Shown piece by piece: positions 42,884 to 54,886 of a DNA stretch of 64,000 nucleotides. The notes under the pieces are model-generated. The model worked only from the letters and a program-made list of their open reading frames with translations. It was not told where the DNA came from and did no database searches. The stretch spans positions 1 through 64,000 of the forward strand of contig NHNW01000045.1 of NCBI GenBank assembly GCA_002786025.1, written 5' to 3'. The first letter of the stretch is position 1, and the number at the start of each line of letters is the position of its first letter. The position numbers and the translations under genes are program-made. This DNA is from Zasmidium citrigriseum (Eukaryota > Ascomycota > Dothideomycetes > Mycosphaerellales > Mycosphaerellaceae).

Positions 42884-44312
42884 GGTATCTGCTGTGTGGT
42901 TGTTGCGGGTTGCAATCGAAAGCAACAACGCTTTTTCAGATATCAGCAACAAGAACCTGTTGATTTTGCCACTGTTCAATCAAGCGGCCGTCAAGGCATG
43001 GCTGTCATGACCAATCGTCCGATTCCTGATAAGCTCAAGGCTGCATCGACCACCTTTTCCGAGTGGTTCGACGCACGGGACCGTTTCAGAGTGCAACTGC
43101 CAGCGAGATGCCTCTGCAGGGAGGCAAACGATATCAACGACTCCACAAACGCTGCTCACTAGTGTGCATTGAAATGTTGGCGGCGTGGACAGATGGATCG
43201 GATACGGCATCATCCGTGCCTTGCAAACAACGGTCACCATTCTACAGGCTTGCAAGCGATCGTTACCGGGATTCATGTGAAATGCATGTGACGACTCAGG
43301 TTGCCGGGATACTGTGGATGCGGCGTGAATTGCATTTGCATCCGATGGGTCCAAAATCACCGATTGTGGCAAGTGCGATTTCCGCAGGCCAATTGAAGGG
43401 GTCGGGCAGGTACCGAGACCTGTCAGCGTTGCAGATCTCCCGAGCCTATCTACAGCCTCGTATTGGCTTCGTATCAGATTTCGACCCATCCTCTGACCTC
43501 TGAAGAGCATCACATTATTCAGCCAGGAATGAAGCGACGCCTTCTACGACTTTAAGTCATGCTTATTTGGAAGCTTCTCGAGACCCAGCAGGAATCGTGA
43601 TCAATGCGGCAAACCGTGAGCCTCGCGAGTCAACAACGTGACTTGTGGAGAAAGAGTTGAAAGCATCGCACGTGGAAAGTTCATGGCAAATCGCAACAGT
43701 GGTCAGATTCTAAGCGACGTCAGCTATCAGTGACCACCATGAGCTGCAGCAGACTCACAGTCAGGCCTCACGGGCGTTGTCTTGGACGAGTCTGCTTGAT
43801 GCAAGATCTACCGCCGCAGCAACTAACGATTGATCGCCGACACCACTGTTCCTACCCGCGTGGTTTCTCCACCGGTTCAGTCGCGAATCGACAAGCTTTG
43901 GCATGTCGAGCCGGTCGTTGATCGGACGATAGTATGAGCTGCTGCTATTACGTGGTCATCCTGGCGCAGAAGGATTGTCCTCGAAATGGCCCGTACAACC
44001 AGCCGCGCATGTCATGATCGATGCGAACGACCGACCGGCCATAGTGCACATGCATCACCAAACTAGCGATATCTCGCATCGGAAAGACGTCGGTGGCTTG
44101 CACTTTGCTATCGACATCCTTCCACCGTTCTCGGATTGCGATCAATCACGCTAAGGAGACCTGGATACCTCACTCTGTGACATGTGGTGGACCTGAACGA
44201 AGATTGCGAAATCTCCATCTCAGCCGAAGCGATATCTTCAAATGCCAGCATATCAGCCATCAGCACCTCAGTTGATCGGCGAGTCAGAGAGAATGCAAAC
44301 ACACCATCGACG
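42884..44312. other. long divergent promoter region
   Basis: About 1.4 kb between the NRPS-like gene (leftward) and the reductase gene (rightward). A 177-codon open frame on the minus strand (42980-43513) has no domain. Probably regulatory; nothing specific proven. Confidence 0.5.
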
Positions 44313-45450
44313 ATGTCTTCAAACTTCTTGATATATGGTGGCGGAGGTGAGGAAGCCCGCATGAGGGAAAAGAGTGGAAAGGTGATGCTAAAGATTTCAA
44401 CACAGCTGTTGGCTCAATATTTGGATGGCGACTGGCCCAGAGAAGCGCCAATCGAGTATCTGTAGTTTGTCGGTCGAATTTCGAGCGCGTACGAAGCGCT
44501 GGCTATGCACTTGAGACCGCAACCTGGGGCCGTGGACGATTCACACCCGACCATGTGTTCAAATCTGGCTACATTAGACCAAAACGGCCGCTCGATTATG
44601 TGATTTGCGCGAACAAGCTCACTGGAGACATATCGAAAACCCTTGAAGATCTCTCCACCATCGTAAATCCAACAACAACGCTGGTCACGGCTCAGAATGG
44701 CATGGACGTCGAAGCGCCTTTGCGGAGAGCGTTCCCACACAACACAATTCTGACCGCAATTTGCAATATCGGATGCAGGCAAATCACACCTGGAGAAATC
44801 GAGCAGAGTGCGAGCCTGAAGCGCAGAGCATTCCTCATAGGAGTAAATAGCCTGGGCAACCGCAGCGCTGGGAGCGCAATCGAGCGCAGAGACTTTCTCA
44901 CCTCCATGGACTCGGAGTTCGACAGCGTAGACTGTGTGGCAGAAGCACGCTGGCGCAAGCTGATCTTCAATTGTGCGTGGAACTCGACTACGGCGTTGAC
45001 TGGACTTACCACTCATGAGCTTCTGCAACGCAGAAGTGTTCCAGCGATGGTACTTCAGCTTGCCACAGAGGCGTGGAAAGTTGGAATCGCATCGGGGATC
45101 CAGCTCGATGGGAAGATTCCTTTTCAGACTCTGGAAGCAGCGGCCACCAGTGCGCCGATCATACCCTCAACCCTACAAGACGCCAGGAGCAGACGTCCCA
45201 TGGAATTGGATCCGATATTTGGTAAGAATGACATGCAACCCCTTAACGTCCAATACTGAATGTACTAATACGTTGGGTTAAAGGATATCTTGTCACGCAA
45301 GCAGCAACAGTAGGTGTACAAGTGCCGTATATCACACTTACGTACGATCTATTGCGCCAGATGAATGAGGCTTTCACGACGCATCAGAGATGCCAGGTTC
45401 CAGAAATACTGTTCCCCACCAGGGAAGACTTCCAGGAAAGTAATGTATAG
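44313..45450 (+). CDS. ketopantoate-reductase-like dehydrogenase (ApbA/PanE family)
   Basis: Three exons: 44313-44346, 44406-45221, 45284-45450, giving 338 residues. The nucleotide motif is restored by splicing: MSSNFLIYGGGAVGSIFGWR (GxGxxG split by intron 1). Next come CRSNFERVRSAGYALET, the substrate-side NPTTTLVTAQNGMDVEAPL, the catalytic-region ARWRKLIFNCAWNSTTALTG (Lys and Asn), and the C-terminal helical domain GYLVTQAATVGVQVP. Ketopantoate reductases use NADPH to reduce a 2-keto acid; fungal cluster homologues often act on other keto acids. Located in the cluster beside the NRPS-like gene, it probably makes or removes a hydroxy acid. The E3 exon ends with a clean TAG at 45450. Confidence 0.88.
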
Positions 45451-45573
45451 TAGACCACAATACCTTGGCAGCTCTTGATGTCCTCGGGGTGGAACGTTGT
45501 GATGGATTAAAGCGAAGTCGTTGCGTTTAGGAACGATCGGGAAGCTTGATTGCATGATGCCGCGGACAGGAGA

Positions 45574-47067
45574 TCAAGCATAAACGGACAGTAACTTGCC
45601 GTATCGCAGCATCACTTCATCCTTGCCCATAAACTCCCTTGCCAGCTCATTCGCTGTCGTAGCCACCTCAAGTCCCCCATCCGCTAGTCTTGGATGAACT
45701 CTCACTGTAGGTGCACAGTTCGCAAAGATGTTGGCAGCTCCCATATATCTGACCCTATCTGGGCGACCGAGACCCTCTCCCCAATCCAACAGATTCGACC
45801 GTACCTTTGAAAAGTCGTTGAAGCCAATGTTGTGAGTGTTTAGCAGTGCGAGAGGATTCGGGCAAATCGACTGTTCCGGCGCCATGGTCGCAGCCTTTGA
45901 CAGCCAAGCCTCCCACAGAGATTGATCCCAGCCGTTGACAGCCTTACGGACATGCTGGGCCGCGGCTTGGATTCCCTTGTTGCCTTCGGCTTCCAATTCG
46001 ACCAGTAGACAATCCAAGAAGACTATGTCTACGGCATTACCGATGTAGTGGCTGGAGAGCGGCGGTTGCAGTCGATGTCTGACGTTGATTGGAAAGAGGG
46101 CGAATGATGTATCGTGTCCTTTCTTTGAACTTTGCAAAGCATGAGCTGTACGAGACCAGAATAGCCCGACTAAAGCGTCGATGGTCGAGATCCATTGCGA
46201 CTGGTCTTTTCCAGAAGCGTCTTTCTTGAGTTGAGCCAGATTCTCGGCGCTGAAATACCAGATGCACCATTTCACCTCCTCTGGTTGTTGGCTGACATTG
46301 GCGAGATGTTCTCTTTTGGCCGTTTCCAACACGCCAAGTGCCGTTTCCTTCGCAGGAGTTTGCTTCGGTAGGTTTACTTGCGACTTCTCAGTCGGGAAAA
46401 TCGCCCAATTGGGATGTTCAAAATCCTTGATGCCAGCGATGGGTGTTGACAAACGCTTGCGGATCTCAAGGTCGGGGGCATCGCTTCTATGCCTTTGAAA
46501 ATCTTTGCCACTGGCGGCATCCGCCGTATGCTTCGCCCACAGCTCCTCAATTGTGGCAATGGAGGCACCGTCTACGAGCAGATGGTTGATAGCAAAGCAC
46601 AGCGCAATCCCTCCTTTCAGAACATTCAGCTGCGCTGTGAAGAACGGCGCACCTTCGAATATTTGCGACATTGTACCAGGAGGTGAGAATGGCACAACGA
46701 CATCCGTCATGGGCCAGCCTTGCGAACGCAATGTTGCGTAGTCCGGGATCCCGTCCCTAGCGACAAGATTCTCAAACGTGAATTGAACATGGCCATTGCT
46801 GGGAACATTGATGACCAGATCTCGAGGGTCGTCAGATCCCCGTCCAGTAGTACCGGTGAGAGCAGGAACATCCGTGAGCAGACGGCTCATGCCTTGCTTG
46901 AGGAGACTGTAGGACTCTCTGGCTTTGCTGGCATCGCTCAACGGCCAGAAGAGTGTTTGCTTTGCCCAGATCTTGGGAGAGTAAGCATCGCAGACTGACA
47001 GCTGAATCGTGTGTTTTGGGACACTGCTACTGGCATAGACGAAAAACTCGTCGTTTGTCGATCCCAT
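45574..47067 (-). CDS. BAHD-like/trichothecene O-acetyltransferase-like acyltransferase
   Basis: One exon, 497 residues. The transferase (PF02458-type) motifs are the catalytic HLLVDGAS (H-x3-D) at about 160-165 and DWGEGLGRPDRVR near 427, which replaces the plant DFGWG box. Conserved core segments include FALFPINVRHRLQPPLSSHYIGN. The start is the ATG at 47067 (MGSTNDEFF). Reaction: transfer of an acyl group from acyl-CoA to a hydroxyl or amine of a small molecule in the cytosol. Its stop lies 123 bases from the stop of the reductase gene (convergent). It is the last biosynthetic gene at the right side of the cluster, with a plausible late tailoring role (inference). Confidence 0.88.
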   Translation of the reverse strand: MGSTNDEFFVYASSSVPKHTIQLSVCDAYSPKIWAKQTLFWPLSDASKARESYSLLKQGMSRLLTDVPALTGTTGRGSDDPRDLVINVPSNGHVQFTFENLVARDGIPDYATLRSQGWPMTDVVVPFSPPGTMSQIFEGAPFFTAQLNVLKGGIALCFAINHLLVDGASIATIEELWAKHTADAASGKDFQRHRSDAPDLEIRKRLSTPIAGIKDFEHPNWAIFPTEKSQVNLPKQTPAKETALGVLETAKREHLANVSQQPEEVKWCIWYFSAENLAQLKKDASGKDQSQWISTIDALVGLFWSRTAHALQSSKKGHDTSFALFPINVRHRLQPPLSSHYIGNAVDIVFLDCLLVELEAEGNKGIQAAAQHVRKAVNGWDQSLWEAWLSKAATMAPEQSICPNPLALLNTHNIGFNDFSKVRSNLLDWGEGLGRPDRVRYMGAANIFANCAPTVRVHPRLADGGLEVATTANELAREFMGKDEVMLRYGKLLSVYA

Positions 47068-48486
47068 GGCTTCTGTCGTACGTCTGGGTGGTCAATTTGG
47101 AGAAGGAGAATGTTTCAGATGTTACTTGTCTTGATCACAGCCTGGAGACCTTGGGAGCTGCGAACACATGTCAGGATTACATGCCAGGCCCTCGATCAGA
47201 GCCACCAGACCAGGCCTTCAACAAGGCTGGGCCTCAACCCGAGCCTCAATCCGAGCACAGCAAGAATAGACGAGAGTGCATCTTCGAGACAATGGCATGA
47301 GCGTTATCCGGGATCGTCGTTCTCGTTCCACGCGAGCTAGCCGAAAGTAACATGTGAACATGTTCAGCTAGACGGAAAGCATGATGCCATCGCTTCGCTT
47401 GCAGAAGATGCTCCACCAGCTGAACCTCAGAGTTTCAAGGTCCGCGATATCGGGTATTTTACGAACCTATCATGAACGATGAAATACACTCATGGTCTGC
47501 GTTTTCGCTCGGAAGGACGTCGGACAGGTATATCGGGCAATGGCATTTGAAATGGTGAAGTTCGGCATGCAGGTCTGCGTCGATAAGAGAAGATACGAAG
47601 TGGGTACGAAGGAGGAGGATCGACGACATGAAGTCAAGAATGAGGGGTCGTTTATTTAGAAATGATGCGGGCTTTGTACCTATCGTACACCAGAGGTGGG
47701 CGATAGCTACAAAGTTGAGATGAAAATGATGAAGTTGGACCTCGAAGGGTGCATTTTTGTTGCACCTAGAATTTGGCTGGCAAGCCGAAAGTTGAGCAAA
47801 GTTGATCAACTTTCATCTCGAATCTCATTTTCGGGCTACGGTGGGCTGGCTTTAAAAAGCCAAGTTGACGTCGTATCATTTCCAAATAAACGACCCCTGA
47901 GTGCAGATCGTTCTGCTTTCGTCAAGCGTGGCTGGAGTGAATCCTTCGGGTCGGGTTTTGTGGTCTCTTGGTGACGCCGACGTCCGGCGACATGACCGTG
48001 ACCAACATACAGGAGTTTACGTTGTATGGCTTTCTTACATCAAGTCTTCTATTACTGCTTCGTGTTGCACATCAGTCTCGCTTTCTCCTCGGACACTCTT
48101 TTGATAGGCCAGGCAGAAGAAGCAGAGGTCACAAGACGTCGAGTCAGACACCTCTGCCAGAGGCACCATTTACTTGCTCTAGGAAGCGACACGGAGAGAA
48201 ACATCCCCCCAAACCACTCACTACACTTCAAACCCTTCAAGCCTGATCGCAGGGTAGACATGGCTGTGCGTAAACGAACTCCACTCTGATGCATTTCAAC
48301 TGCAGAACTATCATATTATTATCTCGGGACCACGTCGACTCCATAAATCATCCCTCAAAACACAGAATAAACATCGTTCGATGAAGCGCTCTCTCAGTTA
48401 ATCCTCTCCGGAACTTGCCATCTGAACAACTTTGATGCACTCTGCAAAGTGCCCCAACGCGGGAACAGCACACTTGACCTGCTTCT
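47068..48486. other. intergenic stretch of about 1.4 kb
   Basis: Separates the candidate cluster from the NLR-like gene. Short chance ORFs on both strands (longest about 116 codons at 47459-47809, minus) without domain content. No gene supported. Confidence 0.5.
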
Positions 48487-51400
48487 TCACGCCGTGATGA
48501 TCTCCCACGAGCTCGATCCAGCAAAAGTGCCTTCATTGCTCTCGGCCTTACCAGATCCATAACCCTTCGCCTGCCACTTCTCAACACCCTCAACACCCTT
48601 CAGCTGGTCGCCGAAAGTCTTGAAGAGGTCGGCGTTCAACTTCTCATACGTCGCGTACTGCTTGGGCCAAGAGCCAAGACGCTGGTATGCCAGTTTGAGA
48701 AGCTTCATGTGGTGCTTGATCAGCTCGCTGCGCTGAGCATCGCTGAGGGCGTTCTGAGGCTGATCGGCTTCATGGTTGATGCCGTGCTCGGCGAGGATCG
48801 AGGCGGCAGTGTCATCGTCATCATCGTCGGCACCTGCGGCTCCACCGGTGGTGTCGGCAAGGAGCCAGCGGAGGACGTCCTCGTGGATGAGTACGGCTTT
48901 CTTGTAGTGGTCTGCTGCCTGGCCAGCGGCGGCGCTGTCTCGTCCCACCTCGCGCTGGTAGTATGAAGCGGTGGTGGTGTAGAGGGAAGCCAGGAGGTCG
49001 TATGTCTCAAGCGTAGCACGGTGCTTGATGCCATGGACACGCTTCATGTTGTAAGCGATGTCCTCGCAGAGACGGATGGCCTTGATCTGTCGTCCTGCAA
49101 GGTAACGAGCGCAGATCAGGCGACGGCCAAGGTTGAGCAGGACATCAGAAGGCCAGGCACGCTGGGCTTCGCGAGTGTTCCAGAGCTCGTTGAGCAGGGA
49201 CTCCAGGGTGTCGTAATCCTTCTGCTCGCCAAGCAAGGCGATCAGCTCGTTGAGCTCGGTGAGCTGCACTTGGGCGAAGTTGATCTTCTGCTCGCGGCAG
49301 ATCTTCATGATGTCCTTGATGATGTTGTTCGACAGCTGCAGCAACTTCTTGCGAAGCTCGGGGTCGGGGCAGCGGTTCTCGCCACGGCCGTCGAGCTGTG
49401 ATGCGAGGCCAAAGCCACGAGCGACGGCTCGAGTGCCGCGGTATCCATTTCGGTATTGAGCGTAGCTGAAAGCCATCTGGGAAGTTGTCAGTATTGAATG
49501 AAATGAAGTAAGTGAAATGTCAGAACATACCTTTGCAACATCGTGTGCGTTCGCGAAGTCGTTGTTCTGAATCAGACGAGCAACAGTCTGGTTCGACGAA
49601 ACAATAACAACTCGGACAAAGTCGGTGATCTTCCTGTTGCCAATGTAATCCAAGATGCCAATGATGAAGTGGCGAGGAGAGTCCTTGCTCAGCAACTGGA
49701 AGTTGGCAACATCGCGCTGGACGAACAGGTCAACGCAGTGGTGCTCGACATTGGAGATGAGAGCAGTCCTGTTCCAAGACCTCAAGAGACGTCGGAGCGG
49801 TGCAGCAGAAAGCAGAACTTTGTCCAAGCCTGCCTTGGAAGTGGTGAGCTGCTTGAAGTTCCAGTAGAAGATGGACTGTGCCTTGAGGCTGGACATGATC
49901 TCGGAGAAGGTGAGGGAGAGGTCCTTCCTGAGATGGTACTCCATGGTAGCCAGGAAGAACAGCGAGGCGCTGCTGCTTTGAGTGACGTCGATGGTGGACT
50001 TGGAAGATCTCTCTCTGGCAATCAGCTGATACTGCAGCTCCTCGACAAGCTGAGTGCACTGAGTCATCAAGTTGCAAGCCTGGAAAGTCTGGATCAGGGA
50101 GACGGCAGACTCGTACATCTTCTCAGAAGATGTTTCCTTGGTAACAATCTCTACAGTCGCAGTGGTGAGCTCCTTGACGGCAGCTTCAGTCTTCTGCTGA
50201 CGGATGTACAGCTGAGACATCTCTCTCAAGCTAGACAGCGTCGACTCATGCGAGTAGCCGTACTGCTTGCGAGACTCCATGTATTGAGCAGAGCTGACAC
50301 TCGCAGCACGCTCCATGGTCTCTGAGCTGACCGATTTGGAGTCAGAGTGGAAGATGCGGCGTCTGTACACAGACATCATGGCCTGACGGAGGTCTGAGGT
50401 GTCGATTGACGACATGCTCGAGTCCTTGGACTGAGAAGCAGAGCGAGAAGCCTCTTCGTACAGCGAGAGAGACTCTTCAATGTGCTTCTCGCTGTGCTGG
50501 CTGACTCTGGCGAGGGCAACAGTCGCCTCAATGGCGATGGAAGAGCTGGCCCCGAAGACGGAGCGAGCGGTCTCACGGTACTGCGAGGTAACCGTTCGGA
50601 GGACCTCCCAGTCGGCCTTGGTCTCCTCGAGACACTGGTAGTAGCGCTCGTAGAGGTTGCGCACGAAAGTCTCTTGGCTGAAGTACTTGAACTCCTTGTG
50701 CTTGTGGACGAAGGTGTTCCAGATGAGGTTGTAGGCGGTAACAGCATCGCTGTAGCGTCTCTCCTCCCAGTAGGACTCAGCAACAAGGATGGCAGCATCG
50801 ATCGCTCCAGCATGACAGGTCTGACTGTCCTTGTTGAGAACAGTGACGATGTTCTGGTAGTACTCGATCCAGTATGGGTGGCTGCGAGCGTGAGCGCGGC
50901 ATCGTGTCGCCAGCTCGTACAGAACAGCAACCGTGGACTCGTGGCTGGGGCCAAGAGTACGGCGGTAGACCGCAAGCAGCTCCTGGTAGGTGGAGATGAT
51001 CCTGTCTGGGTAGCCACGCTTGGTGTAGAAGGTGATGAGGAGAGTCTTGGCCTTCTCGAGAAGAGTGGTGTCCTTGGGCACCGTGAGTGCGGCTCTGAAC
51101 AGACGGACATAGACATCTTCGGCCTTCTCGAAGAGACGCTGCTCGATGTAGCACTGAGCAAGCTGCTCAACCATCTCGATCGACTCCTTCTGGTAGGTGC
51201 TTGTCATGGTAACCTCGTGGATGGATCGAGACAAGAAAGAGCTCCATGTCCGTTCCAAGGTGGCCTTCACAACGGACTCTGCCTGGGACCAGTTCCTCTG
51301 TGCCATGTACTGAGATGTAAGCTGCTTCGACAGCGTGATAGTTGTGTTGTCGACGGACTTGCTCTTGATGAGGACCTGGAACATCTCGAATTGGGAAGAC

Positions 51401-54400
51401 GAAGACGTAGACCTAGTGGAGTGCTGCTCCTGCTTAGACGACGTCAAGGCTTGCTGAGAGATCTGCGTCATCTCTTCCTCGATCTCAGTGAACGAGCGCG
51501 AGGACTCCTCCTTGCGGAAGTTCTTGTAGTACGAGGCGACATGTTTGAAGATGGCCATTGAGGCAGCGAACTCGCCGAAAGTCTTCAGGGTACGAGCCGA
51601 CTCGGTGAGCCTGGCGACGATGCTCTCATGGTACGAGAGCTCGTGGCTCTGATACTCGCGAGCGAGAGCAGTATGCAAGCTGGTGGCCTCAGTCTGTCGC
51701 TTCTGGGTGGCAAGGAACTTGGAGTATGCCTGGACAGTGGACATCTTCTTCTCGTGCCACTCGGCCGACAAGGTGGATCGGCAGGTCTCCGAGAGGCGCT
51801 GCCACAGCGAGATGTACGTCTCCTCGGCCTTGGTGAACTCCTTCTGAGAGTTGTATGTCTCGATCTGACGGAGAATAGCTTCGACCTCAGCCATAGAGAG
51901 CACCGAGGTCGTCTCTTCCTCTTCAGCCTCCTCAGCGAAGACACCGTCCTTGTATGTATCCATAGTGCTGCCCTTGCTCTTGCCAAGACTGACTCGAAGG
52001 TGTTCGTGGATGGCACGGCTTTGCTCGGAGTCTTTGCCATGTGCCTCGACAGCGTCGCCTTGGAGGATCTGCAAGATCTCGGTTGCCTTCTCTTTCTCGT
52101 TGATGTAGGTGTAGAGCTCGGCGAGCTGCTCCTTGATACGTACGACGTAGTCGGAGGATTCGCCGTATCGGCGCTCGTAGGCAGAGACGAGCAAGAGGAG
52201 GACCTGCTCTCGGTATGTCATGATCTCAGTCCTGGTCGTCGTGACCTTCGTGTGGGACAGGCGGAGAAAGCGAAGAGCGCACTCGACGACAATGGGGTGA
52301 GAGACAGAGAGGACGTCTCTGCCAATGGTCGAGATCTTGTAGTACAGAGTGCTTCCACGGTCGACGTCGTTCATCATCTCGTAGTAGCAGGCAGTGTTGA
52401 TGTACGACTGCAGGACGGCGGGATGTTTCTCGGTGAGGATCTTGATACGAAGGCGAGAGACGATGGAATGGAGTTCCACCTCCTGAGCGCCAGGGAACTG
52501 GTCGTCCCAGCACATCCATTCGAGGATTGGCATCATGGTGGAGTCTGGGAACACCTTCTGAACCTCTGTAGGGACATTCATCTCTTTGCCCTGCAGGATG
52601 GTGGTCTGATGAAGGTGCCAAGTCCAGTATCGCACAACGTACTCCAGCAGCACGTGGCGAGAGAACGTGCTTTCAACGGGGCTGCGATCCGTGTCGTCGA
52701 GAGTGGGCTCGCCCGCCTGCGGCAGCGAGACCTTGGCATAGGCGAGGAGTCGGAGGAGAACATCCATCGTCTGATCCTTGACAGAGACGCTGATCTTGCC
52801 CTGCTTGAAAGCGTTCTTCAAAGCAGTCTGCACGATTCCGTGGCGAGGGCGCAGAATGTCCTGTTGGACGGCGACGAGTGGGCCCAGGGACTGCACAATG
52901 CGGTGCACGTCGACCCGGCGGTCTGCACGAGTGCCGTGGTTGGGATCAATGGAGAATAGGTTCTCGACTTCATGGTAGGTCAAAGGTCGTGCGACATGAA
53001 CCAACCAAGATAGCAGAAGCTTGGAGTCCTCCGTGAGCTCCATGCTGGACAAGATCTTCTGGACAAGCTCCTCGACCGTCGTCTTTGGGTTGAGGTTTTG
53101 GACGAGCTTGTTGAAGTTGTCGGGCGACTTCTCCAAGCGCAAGACCTCACTAGTGAGGATGGCCCAGAGGAAGGATCCGTTACTTGCTTCGATGATACGG
53201 CTGATGATGCCCTCCTGCTCACGGCCACCCTTGGAGCGGAAGTGGTGGCAGTGGACAAGCACCTTCATCGCAACCTCGTGGATGTCGTCGCGGGTATCCT
53301 CGGCAGTGATGGAATGCTGAACTCCATGCGAACCAGTCGGGAGAGACAGGTTCTGAGACAGAGCAACAAGCTTGACGCCCTTGCCTTGGTGGACTGCATG
53401 CACAAGTCGCTGCAAGAGTCCCTGGCCAGCGGAGGGACCATCGACCAGGTCATCCAGACCTTCGACGATGAGGACGGTCTCACGGCTACGATCCAGTGGG
53501 TTGCGCAGAACGTCCTCGAGGGCATGCCAGAGCAGCTCCTCATACTTGATTGGGTCGGCGGTGAATCGAGCTTGTTCGTAGGCCTTGGCGAGAGCATGGT
53601 ACAAGTGCATGTTTCCAACGCGAATATCCAACAGCTGATGCAAGAGACCCTTGACAACATTGAGAGATGTGGCCTGAGTTGGGACAGCACCCACGCTGTA
53701 GAAGACAGTACCGTAAGACTTGCGACCAATTGGACGCTGAAGCCTTTCAGCCAAAGAAGCTGCAAGAGTCGATTTGCCAGATCCAGCCGGGCCGTTGATC
53801 AAGAGAGAATGGTCCTCGCTCTTCACGAACTTGGCCAAGTCGTCGTGGAACCAGACGCATGTGAATTCGGCCAAGTCGTCGGCAATCAGAGTGTGGTCAA
53901 GCTCCAAAGTGGCGAGCACACGGTCTTGTGGAGCAAGCCAGCGATCGATTGTTGTGACCTCAAGAGCTGCGAAGGTGTTAGGAAGCAGAACGAGAGGAAT
54001 GCAGCTTTCATGCTTACCATTATCAACATCGCCATCCTCATCGGCAATCTGATCTCTCCAGATAGCTTGATTGATCTCCTCGCAGCGACGGCGGAAGCTG
54101 CCAATGGTATCACCAAAGACATGGTGCATGTCCAGGCTAGCCATTTCGCCAGAGCTGCCGTGGACAGTCTTGTAGAAGCGAACGGCAACATCGATGACCA
54201 AAGTCAACAAATCGGTGTAAATCATGCAGAGCTGTTCGTAAATCTCAGAAGAGAATGACAACACCTCCGACCTCGCCAGCAAAGACGAAACGGAGGAGGA
54301 GCACTGGTACAAGAACGCAAAGGCTTTGTAGAGAGCCTCAGAATTCTCGTGGCCGAGCTGTAGAGAAAATGTGTCAGTGATTGCTTCAGAAGGCAGGGTG

Positions 54401-54886
54401 AAAGCAGCTTACCTCGAGGAGCAATCTGGTGTGGCCATAGCCCAAGTGAGCAGCTGGCTCATTGTCAAGCGCATGGCCCTTCAGCGCGGTCTCAAATCCA
54501 TGCAGACGCTCAGTGAAATACAGAGCCCGAATCAAGACCGTATCCCAGCGGCTTCCCTTGTGTGGCAAGCTGGAGAGACGCTCGGCGCGAATCCACTCGA
54601 CCAGCTCAATGAAGGTGACCTTGTCGGCGGTCTCGGAGATTCCGGCTCCGAGCTCAGAAATGCTCTTCCTCTTGAGGGCAACCGCAGTGTCCCTGACGAT
54701 GGTGGTCTTGTTGTTGCGGCTGCTCGAGAAAGTCATGGAGGAGCGCATTTTGGTGCTGCCACGAGCTGAGCCGCCGTTATAGCGGAAGGTTGAGGGCGAC
54801 TCTGGTGGCGAGAAATAGCCGTTGGTCTGAGAGCCGTTGACCATAGAAGTTTTGTTTGGTGGCGTAGCGGTTTGAATGCGTTGCAT
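48487..54886 (-). CDS. giant STAND (NLR-like) NTPase with TPR-type repeats
   Basis: Three exons: 54886-54413, 54357-49531, 49476-48487, giving about 2,096 residues. The upstream open frame to 55198 begins with GTG after a stop, so the first usable ATG in it (54886, MQRIQTATPP) is taken as start; an unseen 5' exon is possible. A P-loop LLINGPAGSGKSTLAASLAE lies near residue 345 and a Walker-B-like ETVLIVEGLDDLVDG near 455, the NACHT/STAND arrangement. A very long helical region follows, with TPR-like repeats (ADKEKATEILQ-type units, e.g. YGESSDYVVRIKEQLAELYT, LGPSHESTVAVLYELATR) broken by Ser/Thr-rich stretches. The 54-base intron 49530-49477 is in frame and stop-free. Fungal NLR-like proteins act in nonself or stress recognition; here that is inference. 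Confidence 0.8.

Noticed and set aside
42980..43513. 177-codon open frame on the minus strand in the NRPS-like/reductase promoter
   Set aside because: No domain, mixed low-bias composition, and it lies in a divergent promoter; probably chance.
49543..51561. Long plus-strand open frames (260 and 359 codons) opposite the STAND gene
   Set aside because: Same antisense artefact.
51628..52959. 443-codon plus-strand open frame opposite the STAND gene
   Set aside because: Leu/Val/Asp-rich antisense shadow with no start context or domain.
53098..54258. 386-codon plus-strand open frame opposite the STAND gene
   Set aside because: Antisense shadow of a long GC-biased coding region; the minus strand carries the P-loop and repeats.
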